Shown: positions 1 through 7,474, counted from the stretch's first letter. The stretch: DNA of 9,229 nucleotides from CAYMLQ01 sp964390795 (GCA_964390795.1 CAYMLQ010000237.1:1-9229), one strand, 5' to 3'. A program made the numbers and translations. Notes: a model not told the origin generated them from the letters alone.

Positions 1-125
1 TTGAAGGGGCTCTTGTGCTTGCCGGAGACAAAGCCCTCCATCATCCCGCGCGCGAGAAACTCGCAGCGCCCGAGCTTGGCGAGCGCCTCCGGCGGCAGAA
101 ACTGCATGTATGAGGGTGCGGACAT
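1..125 (-). CDS. DUF58 family protein, N-terminal fragment
   Basis: This is the first 41 codons of a gene that runs off the left edge. The translation begins MSAPSYMQFLPPEALAKL and continues through a GFVSGKHKSPF segment (residues 31-41). That spacing of a 'fLppeaLakL' helix, a short Arg-rich stretch and a 'G.vsGkHkSpf' motif is the characteristic N-terminus of cytosolic DUF58 proteins, which usually sit directly downstream of MoxR-type ATPases. DUF58 proteins have a degenerate von Willebrand A-like fold; their biochemical role is not settled, though they are thought to be MoxR partners. The start at 125 gives the family-typical N-terminus, but no Shine-Dalgarno sequence precedes it: the upstream minus strand is pyrimidine-rich. 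ATG at codon 7 is an alternative start, also without an SD. The gap to moxR is 92 bases, so co-transcription is likely although the gap is filled with repeats. Family assignment rests on only 41 residues plus context. Confidence 0.8.
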   Translation of the reverse strand, partial: MSAPSYMQFLPPEALAKLGRCEFLARGMMEGFVSGKHKSPF

Positions 126-133
126 GGGAAGGG

Positions 134-175
134 GTCAGAGGTCAGAAGTCGGAGGTCGGAGGTCGGAGGTCAGTA
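134..175. repeat. Heptanucleotide tandem array (6 units)
   Basis: Six consecutive 7-base units lie head to tail: GTCAGAG, GTCAGAA, GTCGGAG three times, then GTCAGTA. The central three are identical and the others differ at one to three positions. The array starts nine bases upstream of the DUF58 start codon (minus strand) and fills the place where its Shine-Dalgarno sequence would be. Short tandem heptamers of this kind resemble the intergenic STRR elements known from cyanobacteria, but the unit sequence here is different. Copy number is likely to vary by slippage. Confidence 0.9.
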
Positions 176-181
176 CCGTAG

Positions 182-203
182 GGGCAGGCCTGCGTGTCTG
201 CCC
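182..203. repeat. REP-like palindrome in the moxR-DUF58 gap
   Basis: GGGCAGGC (182-189) and GTCTGCCC (196-203) form an 8-bp stem with one G-T wobble around a 6-base loop (190-195). It lies 15 bases beyond the moxR stop codon. There is no T-run on the minus strand after it, so it does not look like an intrinsic terminator. The 'GGGGCAGG...CTGCCC' form resembles short interspersed REP-like palindromes found between genes in many GC-rich genomes. It could stabilise the 3' end of the moxR part of the mRNA, which is inference. Confidence 0.6.
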
Positions 204-217
204 TCCCTGCCATTCCG

Positions 218-1243
218 TTACACGTCCAGGTTCTCGGACGGGCGCAGACGCTCCAGCAGCATGGAGATGATCTTGTCGCTCTTGATGCCCGCAGCCTCGG
301 CGTTGAAGGTGGTCAGCACGCGGTGGCGCAGCACCGGGTGGGCCACAGCCGCCACGTCCGCCGTGGTGGCGTGGTAGCGACCGTAGAGCACCGCACGCGC
401 CTTGGCCGCGGTGATCAGGCTGATACCCGCGCGGGGACCCGCGCCCCAGGCCACCATCTCGCGCACGAAATCCGGCGCCTCGGGTTGGTTCGGACGGGTT
501 GCGCGGGTCAGATCCCGCGCGAAATCGATCACATGGTCGGCGACCGGCACGCGACGCACCAGCTCCTGCATCTTGACCACCTGCTCGGCGTTCAACACCT
601 TCTCCACCGTATCGGATTGCGGGCCGGTCACCTGGCGGATCACCACGCTCTCCTCCGCCTTGGTCGGGTAGTCCACGATGATGTTGAAGATGAACCGGTC
701 GAGCTGCGCCTCGGGCAAGGGATACGTGCCCTCCTGCTCGATCGGGTTCTGGGTGGCGAGCACGAAGAACGGCTCGGGCAACCGATAGTTCTCGCCGCCG
801 ACGGTCACGCGGTGCTCCTGCATGGCCTCGAGCATCGCGGCCTGCGTCTTCGGGGGCGTGCGGTTGATCTCGTCAGCCAGCACCATGTTCGCGAAGACCG
901 GCCCTTTGACGAAGCGGAACGTGCGGCGGCCCGTGGTGTGATCCTCTTCCAGCACGTCGGTGCCGGTGATGTCGCTGGGCATGAGATCCGGCGTGAACTG
1001 GATGCGCTTGAAGCTCAGATCCATCACGCGGCTGACCGTGCTGATGAGCAGGGTCTTGGCGACGCCCGGCACGCCGACCAGCAGCGCGTGGCCCCGGCTG
1101 AACACGGCGACCAGCACCTCGTCGATAACGCTTTCCTGACCGACGATCACCTGGGCCAGTTGTTTCTTCATGCGGCCGCACAGGCCATACATCTCTTGAA
1201 TCAATGCCGCATCCCCCTGAGCGGGCTCCCGTACGTCTGCCAT
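218..1243 (-). CDS. MoxR-family AAA+ ATPase
   Basis: The 341-residue product matches the usual MoxR length. Visible motifs in order: Walker A GVPGVAKT (57-64), Walker B VLADEINR (121-128), sensor 1 ATQNP (163-167), the PEAQLDRF segment with the likely arginine finger (178-184), and sensor 2 around GPRAGISL (269-276), followed by the helical lid. All catalytic motifs look intact. MoxR proteins are cytoplasmic AAA+ ATPases that act as chaperones, often loading metal cofactors or maturing partners bearing von Willebrand A domains. The next gene downstream encodes a DUF58 protein, the classic partner, so the two probably form an operon continuing past the window edge. The start at 1243 is supported by a purine-rich GGGGG stretch just upstream. 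The specific subfamily and substrate cannot be told from sequence alone, so no gene symbol is given. Confidence 0.95.
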   Translation of the reverse strand: MADVREPAQGDAALIQEMYGLCGRMKKQLAQVIVGQESVIDEVLVAVFSRGHALLVGVPGVAKTLLISTVSRVMDLSFKRIQFTPDLMPSDITGTDVLEEDHTTGRRTFRFVKGPVFANMVLADEINRTPPKTQAAMLEAMQEHRVTVGGENYRLPEPFFVLATQNPIEQEGTYPLPEAQLDRFIFNIIVDYPTKAEESVVIRQVTGPQSDTVEKVLNAEQVVKMQELVRRVPVADHVIDFARDLTRATRPNQPEAPDFVREMVAWGAGPRAGISLITAAKARAVLYGRYHATTADVAAVAHPVLRHRVLTTFNAEAAGIKSDKIISMLLERLRPSENLDV

Positions 1244-1251
1244 ATCCCCGT

Positions 1252-1257
1252 CCCCCT
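1252..1257 (-). promoter_or_regulatory. Probable ribosome binding site of moxR
   Basis: On the minus strand AGGGGG lies 8 bases before the ATG at 1243, within a longer purine-rich stretch. It is a plausible but non-canonical Shine-Dalgarno sequence and supports the chosen start. Confidence 0.5.
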
Positions 1258-1328
1258 AAATGATCCGCCTTTAATGACGGTGCGCATATCAATACCACAA
1301 GCGCGGCCGGATTGCCATACGAAAAGCG

Positions 1329-1372
1329 GTTATGCACCCGTTATGCACCCGTTATGGCCCCGTTATGCACCC
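1329..1372. repeat. Four 11-bp direct repeats upstream of moxR
   Basis: GTTATGCACCC occurs exactly at 1329-1339, 1340-1350 and 1362-1372. The copy at 1351-1361 is GTTATGGCCCC, two mismatches. The copies are contiguous, giving an exact 11-base period over 44 bases, close to one helical turn. The array sits between the terminator of the giant gene and the moxR start, 86 bases upstream of that start, where an operator would be expected. No convincing sigma70 promoter was found between the array and moxR. Either an activator binding array or a neutral slippage-derived minisatellite would fit. Confidence 0.9.
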
Positions 1373-1380
1373 GCTTGGAC

Positions 1381-1419
1381 AGAAAGAAAGGCCGGGCAGG
1401 CGCACACGCCCACCCGGCC
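1381..1419 (-). terminator. Intrinsic terminator of the giant gene
   Basis: GGCCGGG (1390-1396) pairs perfectly with CCCGGCC (1413-1419). Inside, GGCG (1399-1402) pairs with CGCC (1407-1410) across a small CA/CA internal loop, leaving a 4-base loop. On the minus strand the hairpin is followed by a U-rich TTTCTTTCTTTCT tract. On the plus strand it is followed by GTTTTTG, so it could act in both directions. It begins about 30 bases past the stop codon at 1450 and separates the giant gene from moxR. Confidence 0.85.
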
Positions 1420-1449
1420 GTTTTTGTAAGGTCCGAGAAGTGACGATCC

Positions 1450-4400
1450 CTATTCTACGCCCGCCCCGTCCTGGATCTCGACCCCGTACGAGCGCTTGAG
1501 CGGGTAGGCCACGGGCTTGGCGCCAGGCGTCTTCCACGTATCGGGCACGAGGTAGAAGCCCAGGCCCGGCGGCATGATCTCAGGTTCCGCCCGCACCGGC
1601 GTCAGCGCACCCTCATGCGACACCGGCGCAGTCTTGAGCTGGAGCGCGCCCTTCTGGTCTCGGTACTCGAAATACAGGTTGAACTTGCCCGCGAAGAGGC
1701 CCGTCGCCTTCGTCACCGTCAGCGTCGCAACAGCAGGATTCGTCACCGCATAGACGTAGTTGGACGCCGCCGCGCTGTAGACCGGCGCCTTGCCGACAGG
1801 CAGTGAGACCGCCCCTGTCTTGGCGTCGAACCGCAACGACTCCTCGGGCAGCGCGGCCTCGACCACGCCCACCGTCACCGTATACGCGCCGCTGCCATAC
1901 GTGTTGAACACGTTTGGCCATTGCGCGGCGAACCACGCGTTCGAATAGTGTGCCCGCAGGTCAGCCAGCGTGTTGTAGTAGCCGCCGGACGCGCCCAGCG
2001 CCAACGCGAACCGATCCTCCGTCTGCGGAGGAACAGACGCGGGAGTCTTTCCGGGATACCGCCAACCCAGCAGGAATTCCTCCGGACATACGGCCACGTT
2101 GCCAGCGGCGCTCGATCCGGGCAGGATCTCGAACATGCCGGAGAACCCGCCCTTCGCGCCGTACAGCGGGAAGAGGAACGGCACATACGCCGCCTCGTCT
2201 GGCGTGCCCGCGTTCAGGAGCAGCAGCGTCGACGCGCCGCTCAGCGGCGTGCCGTCCGCCAATTTACCCGCAAGCGCCACCGCCCCGCCGTCCTTGACCG
2301 TCAGAGCCAGCCAGCCATTGCCCTGCGGCACGTTACCTGCCGCGCCGGGATACTCCAGTTCGCCCTCCGGAGGCAGCGCCACGGTGTAATAGCCCTTGTA
2401 CCGCACCAGCGCGTTGGTCGCCGCAGCGTAGTCTGCCGCCGTCTTGACGAAGGCCGCGTTACGCTGCCCCTGGATTTGGAGCGTCTCGCTGCCGAGCACA
2501 CCGCCCACCAGCGTGCCTCCGAGTCCGGCCGTGGCCCATGGCACAGCCGGATCTTGCGTCAAAGCCAGCGTCTCGCCCTTCGCCGTCCGCAGCGTCGCGC
2601 GGAACACCCCGCCGCTCGCCGAGTCCCACGACTTGCCCGTGAAGCTCACCGCGCCCGCCTGAGCCGACACCTTCGCGCTCACCGCCCCGAGCGGTGTGAC
2701 CGTCGCCGTCAGAAGCCCCCGCACCGTGTCCCCGGCATCCCCGTCCTCCAGCGCAAAGCCCGTGAACGTCCCCTGCGCCCCCGCCGCGAGCGGCGCGACC
2801 GTCATCGTGAACGTGTTGGTGCCAGGCGCCTTGTTCACGTTCTTCGCGGTCACGGTCACGACTTTGTTGGACGCCGCCGCCGTCGGCACGCCCGCGATCG
2901 TCTTGGTCTCCGCCACGTACGCGAGCCCGGCGGGCAGCCCGGCCACCGCCACCGTTGGCAGGCTCTCGGACTGGATGCCCAGCGGCAGGCTGAAGAACAC
3001 CCCGACCATCGCCTGCGGCGAGCCCGAGACCGAGATCACGGGCGCGGCAATTTGCGCAACCGGCTTGAACCCCGCGTAGAGCGTCACGTCCGACGACGCG
3101 CTCACCGTGCGCGAAGCCGCCTGCGAGCCGTCCGACCAGCTCGTAAAGGCCCAGGTCGCGGCGGGAGACGCCTTGAGTGTCACGCTCTTGCCGGGCAAGC
3201 AGGAGCCAGAGCCCGTCACCGTGCCGCCCTCCGGCGGGTTCGGCAGCCCTATGACCACCGGCACCTTGGCGAAGTTGGCGACGGCCGAGAGCGAGCTATT
3301 GCTCACCGTAAGCGTCTGCGCGGTGAGGAGCGGCTTGGCGAAGAGGTAAGTCGGCGTCCAACCGGCGAAATACCAGCCGGGGTTTGGCGCCGCACTCAGG
3401 GGCACTTTGGCGCCCGCGTAATAGACGCCCGTGCCGGAGACCGTGCCGCCCAAAGCGTTGTTGGCGACCGCCGAGACCGTCACGCCCCACTTGCCGCCGG
3501 GAACCCACACCACCCGGTCCAGATAGGCGCGAGCGTTGGTGCTGCCGCCCTGCGTGAACTCCCACTTCAGCACGTGCGCGGCGTTGTTTGTCAGCGTGAT
3601 CGTGCGCGTCTGCCACCAGGTGTCATTGGTGACCGCTGCCAGCGGCTTGGCTCCGTCCAGCAGCCGCAAGACGCCTTTGCCGGAAACCGACCATGCGAAA
3701 CTCAGGGTGCCTGTGCCCGTGACCGAGGTCTGCACGAACGAGGCTTTGTTCGACGCCATCGCGCCGCTCGCCGCCGCGTCCACGCCGTCGTAGGTGACGG
3801 CACTCTGCGGAACCCACGCCGGCGTGCCGCCAGTCGTCCATTTGAGCAGCACATTGTCCAGCGCGTCAGGCAACGTCTTGCCCACAGCGCCAGGCACCGT
3901 CACCCCGCTGCTCGCATCCATGATGGTCACCTTGCAGACCCGCGACCTGCCTAGCGAACAATTCTTGGGGTTTCCAAGCAACACGTAGAGCGTCTCATCC
4001 CCCTCGACGACCTTATCCGTCAGGATCGGGACCTGGATGGTCTTAGACCCGGCTTGATTCGTCCAGGAAACCTGGAGCGGCTGCGTCTTCGGCATCGCGG
4101 CATCGGCCGCAGACGCGGTTCCCCAAACCATCCAATACGAAACCGAACACAGAGACACGTTCGTGTCGCTGTTGATCACGCGAACAGATGCCTTGCCGAC
4201 TGACTCGGAGACCCTCACGTCAGCAACAGCGAAATTGACGCCTTTAGCCAAGCCCCAGTTGAGAACAACATCGCCAGAATCCGCGCCACCTCTGTCCACC
4301 GCAATGTAGTAGGTTTCACCCTCAACCGCTTCGAACTGCACATAGCTTTGCAGCCCACCGACCACATTGTCGTTTCTGTCAAGGCAGGTGAGCCCCCCCA

Positions 4401-7400
4401 CATAACTGCCCTGATAAACGGCTAAGGCCGTGTCAAACGAACTGCCGTCTGTGTCGAAAGCCACAACCGCATTCGACGGCGCCGTCCAGGACCACCAGAT
4501 CGACGCTCCCCCCGTTGCCCCCCCGTGATTAGGCTCACCGCTCTCACGGGTTGCCCCCACAGTGGAGTCACGCAGGCTCCCCGACATGCCGTCTAAGACC
4601 GTCGCATTGTAGAAATTGTCGTTTGCCGGACGATCTTGCTCTCCGACATAGGATGAGAATTCATTGGCCTGATAGGCGGGCGACAGCACACCACAGGTGA
4701 AGCTGTCTTCCCCGCTCGCACCCTCCAGCGGCGAGATCGCTGAATGGAAAAGCCGGTAGGGTCCGTCAACCATTGCGGCCGCGATGACGTTTCCCGCAAA
4801 ACGGACGCTCACCAAACTCTCGCCAGCGGGCAGGTTCACGTATTGGGGCACGGATGCGACAATCGCGTTATTCGCGCCCGCCAAGGTGCTGTAGATTAGA
4901 AAATCCCCGGCAGCTGACTGGTTTCTAACGCTAAAAGATCCCACTAATCCGGTGTAGTATCCAGAGCCACCTAACCGGGGCCGCTCCCAACGAAAGGAGC
5001 CCGCATCAATCAGAAGCGCCGTTCCTGCAGGCGCAAAATCCAAATATCCGTAGGGCGCGGTCTTATAGACAACCCGCATCTGGTCAACCAGCACGCCACC
5101 CTTCTTCAAGTAGACATACCGGAGCGTATAGGGCCCGTTGATTTTGGACTTAAAGATGTCGTTGCCATTAACAGGCACAACCACCCGGTGCGCGCCGGCT
5201 GACAACTGGTTCGTCACCACCGCAGACGCGACAAACACGTCGTCGCTTTCGCTGCCGAGCGCCAGTTCCAACTCCCAGTCACCCGCCTCGGCGACCTCGA
5301 TATCCATTCCGATTTGGAGTTGATTCCCAACCCGGGCGTCCGAGAAACCATTCAGAATACCCCCCTGGCCTCCGATAAAATCGGAGTATTGATAGGCGAT
5401 CGGCGTGGTGCAAAGATTCGTCTGGGCATACAAGGGAGGCCCCGTATGCTCAACCATTTTCATATTCAGATACCGCAACTGATAGGAACCGTTCACATGA
5501 TTTTCGTAAATCAACTTTCCGTCGAAAAGCAGTTCCGCATCTACGCTGCCATCGGCGGCGACTGTTGCGCTTGCCGTTGCCCAGGCGAAGGGCACACCAT
5601 CTGCTGCGACCAGGTAACCGAGAAGGTTGACGTCAAGCGGCGGGAGCGGCACGCCGTTAAACCGCACCCTGAAGCCCAGTCCGTCGAGTTTGGCGGCATT
5701 CGTCTGGTTGGTCACCACACGCGATTGGACGGTAGGCATATTCAGCGCCAACTGGGACGTTAGATTCGTCAGCGCCACGAGAAGATAGTCCTCCATGACC
5801 AGACGCCCGGAGTGTGACCAATCCTCGCCCGATGTCATTTCGCTTGCCGACCATTTCGCCGGTGCCGGCGCAGCCGGAGCCGGAACCCGAGCCCAATCTT
5901 TGGTGGGCTCTCCTAGTGACATGCTTGATCGAATCATGCAGATTAGTTCGTTATCCCCATAGAAGGCATAGACCGAATTTCTATTACTCGCAAGATTGTA
6001 CGTATCTTTATCAGACGGATTAAAATGCACGGTATAATGATTCCCTTTGCCGTCAACCTCATCTTTGGCGCCGGTCTCGTACGTAGCATTGAACAATCCG
6101 TCACCGTCACGATCACCTGCCGGATTGTTAGTGCCATACACAAAAGTGTGCGACAATCCACCATTTTCAGTCCGCAAAACGCCATGCATTAACTCGTGCT
6201 TTATCGTCTCCTCAACAAGTGAAATTCCGCCAATAGGACGTTCTATCGTGACCTTATCCTCACTGTTTGTCCTGTTAGCCAAATTATACGTTCGAGCGAA
6301 AGGTACGGTGACCACTGCTTTTCCCAGTCGTATAGAAATGCCATCATTTTCTCCAAAATGCCACCCATCGGCGGCACTTGCCTTAAAACTCGCATCATAT
6401 TTAATCTCGTCTGTAAGACTCGGGCAGGCGCCGTCCTTGCCACTCCTCCAGTACTTGAACCAGTTTGGCGACGCTTTGATCGCGGCCGTCGCCCCGAGGG
6501 TATCATTTTCGTCGCGGTTGAAGTAGACCTTGATGTCACTTTTTGTAAAACGCCCGGTGCGGACTTTTTCCAGAGCCAAGACGGCAAGTTTGTCCTCGTA
6601 TTCATAGGTGACGTTAAACGTGTATTCGCCATGCTCTCCGTTTGGGAACTTCACGTCAAACTTGCTATCCGCAAGATTAACCGATGCTGGCGGCAAACTG
6701 AGGTGTGTGTTGACTGGAACGACTTTGACTGACTTGATCGTGTACCGCTCTTTGTCATAATCCTTGAACACGACCAAAAACGTATTCTTTAAATCAGTTA
6801 CCCCCTTCGTCATCAGGGGCGCCGTATAGGTGATATTCTCAATCTCTGGCATGATCGACACATCGTCAAGTGTGAAATCAAACGTAACGAAGGGATCAGT
6901 GGTGTTCGCCTTTGTTCCCGTTCTCGTCGAGGGTGTGAACTGCCGGACGACGGTCTTGCCTTGCCATGAAGCCGACACCCTGACCTGAGGCGGAGTTCCG
7001 GACGCTCCGTAATGGTTACAATGCACGCGGTACTGTTTGGTGTAAACACCCTGCAAAATGAGCATGGGGTCAAGTTCAACCTGGATATATTCTGGGCCGG
7101 GCCCCGTATTATCACCATACCACCACGACCGAAATTCGGAAATCAGCGAACCCGAGCCCCAGCTCCAGCCGACCTTGACGTCCGGACGGTCCAACCAGTA
7201 GCCGCACACATCGATGTCGCGCCCCCCCCACTCCGCCCACTCGATCGTGATCATCCCGACCGTTCCGGTTGCGCTCGCTGCAGCGGCAAGCGGCGCGGCA
7301 AGCGCGGTCTGAGACGGTGACTTGGACTCGCCGCGCTTGGACTTCATCCAATAATCCGTGTCGTTCGGATCATTCTGGGCGAACGCACCAATAGAGGTTA

Positions 7401-7464
7401 GCATCACCAACCCCACAGCTGCAGAGAGCAGCCCGCTACTTAGTCTGATCGTCGTGTAATTCAT
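1450..7464 (-). CDS. Giant secreted multidomain protein with HExxH motif
   Basis: This encodes 2004 residues starting with a Sec signal peptide: Arg7, a hydrophobic core at about 9-24, and probable cleavage after AFA at 29. The N-terminal part (about 30-530) is unrecognised but contains HELMH (423-427), a zincin-type HExxH motif, followed by an Asp-rich DRDGDGL calcium-loop-like stretch (451-457). An Ala/Pro linker (528-537) leads to three related ~100-residue modules (about 598-700, 711-812, 836-940). Then come a PPC-like domain (about 945-1071, with EPNH, WWSWTAP and FDTALAVY), a Calx-beta-like domain (about 1077-1183), a jelly-roll-like region (about 1190-1320), two InlB-type repeats (1326-1400, 1402-1468), a putative Ig domain (about 1472-1557) and a beta-rich C-terminus (1562-2004). 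No LPXTG, PEP-CTERM or C-terminal membrane helix is seen, so it is exported but its anchoring is unknown. Being a protease is inference: the third metal ligand is not clear. An adhesin or polymer-binding surface protein is the alternative. Confidence 0.93.
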   Translation of the reverse strand: MNYTTIRLSSGLLSAAVGLVMLTSIGAFAQNDPNDTDYWMKSKRGESKSPSQTALAAPLAAAASATGTVGMITIEWAEWGGRDIDVCGYWLDRPDVKVGWSWGSGSLISEFRSWWYGDNTGPGPEYIQVELDPMLILQGVYTKQYRVHCNHYGASGTPPQVRVSASWQGKTVVRQFTPSTRTGTKANTTDPFVTFDFTLDDVSIMPEIENITYTAPLMTKGVTDLKNTFLVVFKDYDKERYTIKSVKVVPVNTHLSLPPASVNLADSKFDVKFPNGEHGEYTFNVTYEYEDKLAVLALEKVRTGRFTKSDIKVYFNRDENDTLGATAAIKASPNWFKYWRSGKDGACPSLTDEIKYDASFKASAADGWHFGENDGISIRLGKAVVTVPFARTYNLANRTNSEDKVTIERPIGGISLVEETIKHELMHGVLRTENGGLSHTFVYGTNNPAGDRDGDGLFNATYETGAKDEVDGKGNHYTVHFNPSDKDTYNLASNRNSVYAFYGDNELICMIRSSMSLGEPTKDWARVPAPAAPAPAKWSASEMTSGEDWSHSGRLVMEDYLLVALTNLTSQLALNMPTVQSRVVTNQTNAAKLDGLGFRVRFNGVPLPPLDVNLLGYLVAADGVPFAWATASATVAADGSVDAELLFDGKLIYENHVNGSYQLRYLNMKMVEHTGPPLYAQTNLCTTPIAYQYSDFIGGQGGILNGFSDARVGNQLQIGMDIEVAEAGDWELELALGSESDDVFVASAVVTNQLSAGAHRVVVPVNGNDIFKSKINGPYTLRYVYLKKGGVLVDQMRVVYKTAPYGYLDFAPAGTALLIDAGSFRWERPRLGGSGYYTGLVGSFSVRNQSAAGDFLIYSTLAGANNAIVASVPQYVNLPAGESLVSVRFAGNVIAAAMVDGPYRLFHSAISPLEGASGEDSFTCGVLSPAYQANEFSSYVGEQDRPANDNFYNATVLDGMSGSLRDSTVGATRESGEPNHGGATGGASIWWSWTAPSNAVVAFDTDGSSFDTALAVYQGSYVGGLTCLDRNDNVVGGLQSYVQFEAVEGETYYIAVDRGGADSGDVVLNWGLAKGVNFAVADVRVSESVGKASVRVINSDTNVSLCSVSYWMVWGTASAADAAMPKTQPLQVSWTNQAGSKTIQVPILTDKVVEGDETLYVLLGNPKNCSLGRSRVCKVTIMDASSGVTVPGAVGKTLPDALDNVLLKWTTGGTPAWVPQSAVTYDGVDAAASGAMASNKASFVQTSVTGTGTLSFAWSVSGKGVLRLLDGAKPLAAVTNDTWWQTRTITLTNNAAHVLKWEFTQGGSTNARAYLDRVVWVPGGKWGVTVSAVANNALGGTVSGTGVYYAGAKVPLSAAPNPGWYFAGWTPTYLFAKPLLTAQTLTVSNSSLSAVANFAKVPVVIGLPNPPEGGTVTGSGSCLPGKSVTLKASPAATWAFTSWSDGSQAASRTVSASSDVTLYAGFKPVAQIAAPVISVSGSPQAMVGVFFSLPLGIQSESLPTVAVAGLPAGLAYVAETKTIAGVPTAAASNKVVTVTAKNVNKAPGTNTFTMTVAPLAAGAQGTFTGFALEDGDAGDTVRGLLTATVTPLGAVSAKVSAQAGAVSFTGKSWDSASGGVFRATLRTAKGETLALTQDPAVPWATAGLGGTLVGGVLGSETLQIQGQRNAAFVKTAADYAAATNALVRYKGYYTVALPPEGELEYPGAAGNVPQGNGWLALTVKDGGAVALAGKLADGTPLSGASTLLLLNAGTPDEAAYVPFLFPLYGAKGGFSGMFEILPGSSAAGNVAVCPEEFLLGWRYPGKTPASVPPQTEDRFALALGASGGYYNTLADLRAHYSNAWFAAQWPNVFNTYGSGAYTVTVGVVEAALPEESLRFDAKTGAVSLPVGKAPVYSAAASNYVYAVTNPAVATLTVTKATGLFAGKFNLYFEYRDQKGALQLKTAPVSHEGALTPVRAEPEIMPPGLGFYLVPDTWKTPGAKPVAYPLKRSYGVEIQDGAGVE
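3061..3489 (-). repeat. Two InlB-type repeats inside the giant protein
   Basis: Residues 1326-1400 and 1402-1468 align around GGTVSGTGVYYAGAKVPLSA versus GGTVTGSGSCLPGKSVTLKA. Each copy continues to a GW/SW pair near its middle and ends in a 'v.anF' or 'lyagF' strand. This is the divergent InlB B-repeat pattern, a small beta-grasp-like module common in large bacterial surface proteins. The DNA copies are well diverged, so the duplication is old. Confidence 0.7.
4645..5673 (-). repeat. Three tandem beta-type modules in the giant protein
   Basis: Residues about 598-700, 711-812 and 836-940 share a core. A run of alternating hydrophobics leads into NGSYQLRY (659-666), NGPYTLRY (776-783) or DGPYRLFH (900-907). 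Each is followed some 20 to 30 residues later by an aromatic 'Y.Y.DF' or 'YQANEF' signature (691-696, 805-810, 931-936). Spacing is conserved and sequence is diverged, as expected for ancient duplication of a beta-sandwich module. Function unknown. Confidence 0.65.
6184..6198 (-). other. HExxH zincin-type motif (residues 423-427)
   Basis: Codons CAC GAG TTA ATG CAT encode HELMH, preceded by the acidic/hydrophobic segment LVEETIK, as is usual for the active-site helix of zinc metallopeptidases. Candidate third ligands are His439 and Glu433. The spacing fits neither the metzincin HExxHxxGxxH pattern nor an obvious thermolysin-type glutamate. The motif is visible; catalytic activity is inferred only. 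Confidence 0.55.
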
Positions 7465-7468
7465 GACG

Positions 7469-7474
7469 CTCCTT
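7469..7474 (-). promoter_or_regulatory. Ribosome binding site of the giant gene
   Basis: A strong Shine-Dalgarno sequence AAGGAG, within GAAGAAGGAG, lies 4 bases before the ATG at 7464 on the minus strand. It supports this start, as does the clean signal peptide that follows. Confidence 0.8.

Noticed and set aside
134..175. CRISPR array
   Set aside because: The units are contiguous 7-mers with no spacers and no cas genes nearby.
1261..1328. A sigma70 promoter for moxR
   Set aside because: TTG-containing candidate -35 boxes lack a -10 box at 16-18 bases with reasonable consensus match.
194..1429. A 411-codon open frame on the plus strand
   Set aside because: It lies antisense to the complete, motif-intact moxR gene. 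Its translation is rich in His, Arg and Leu with no domain pattern, as expected from the reverse frame of a GC-rich gene.
1921..3954. A 677-codon open frame on the plus strand
   Set aside because: It lies wholly antisense to the giant gene in its GC-richest part. The Arg-rich, low-complexity translation is typical of a reverse-frame shadow.
6148..6198. Metzincin signature HExxHxxGxxH in the giant protein
   Set aside because: Only HExxH is present. The next histidine (439) is too far away and the glycine spacing is wrong, so a metzincin call is not supported.
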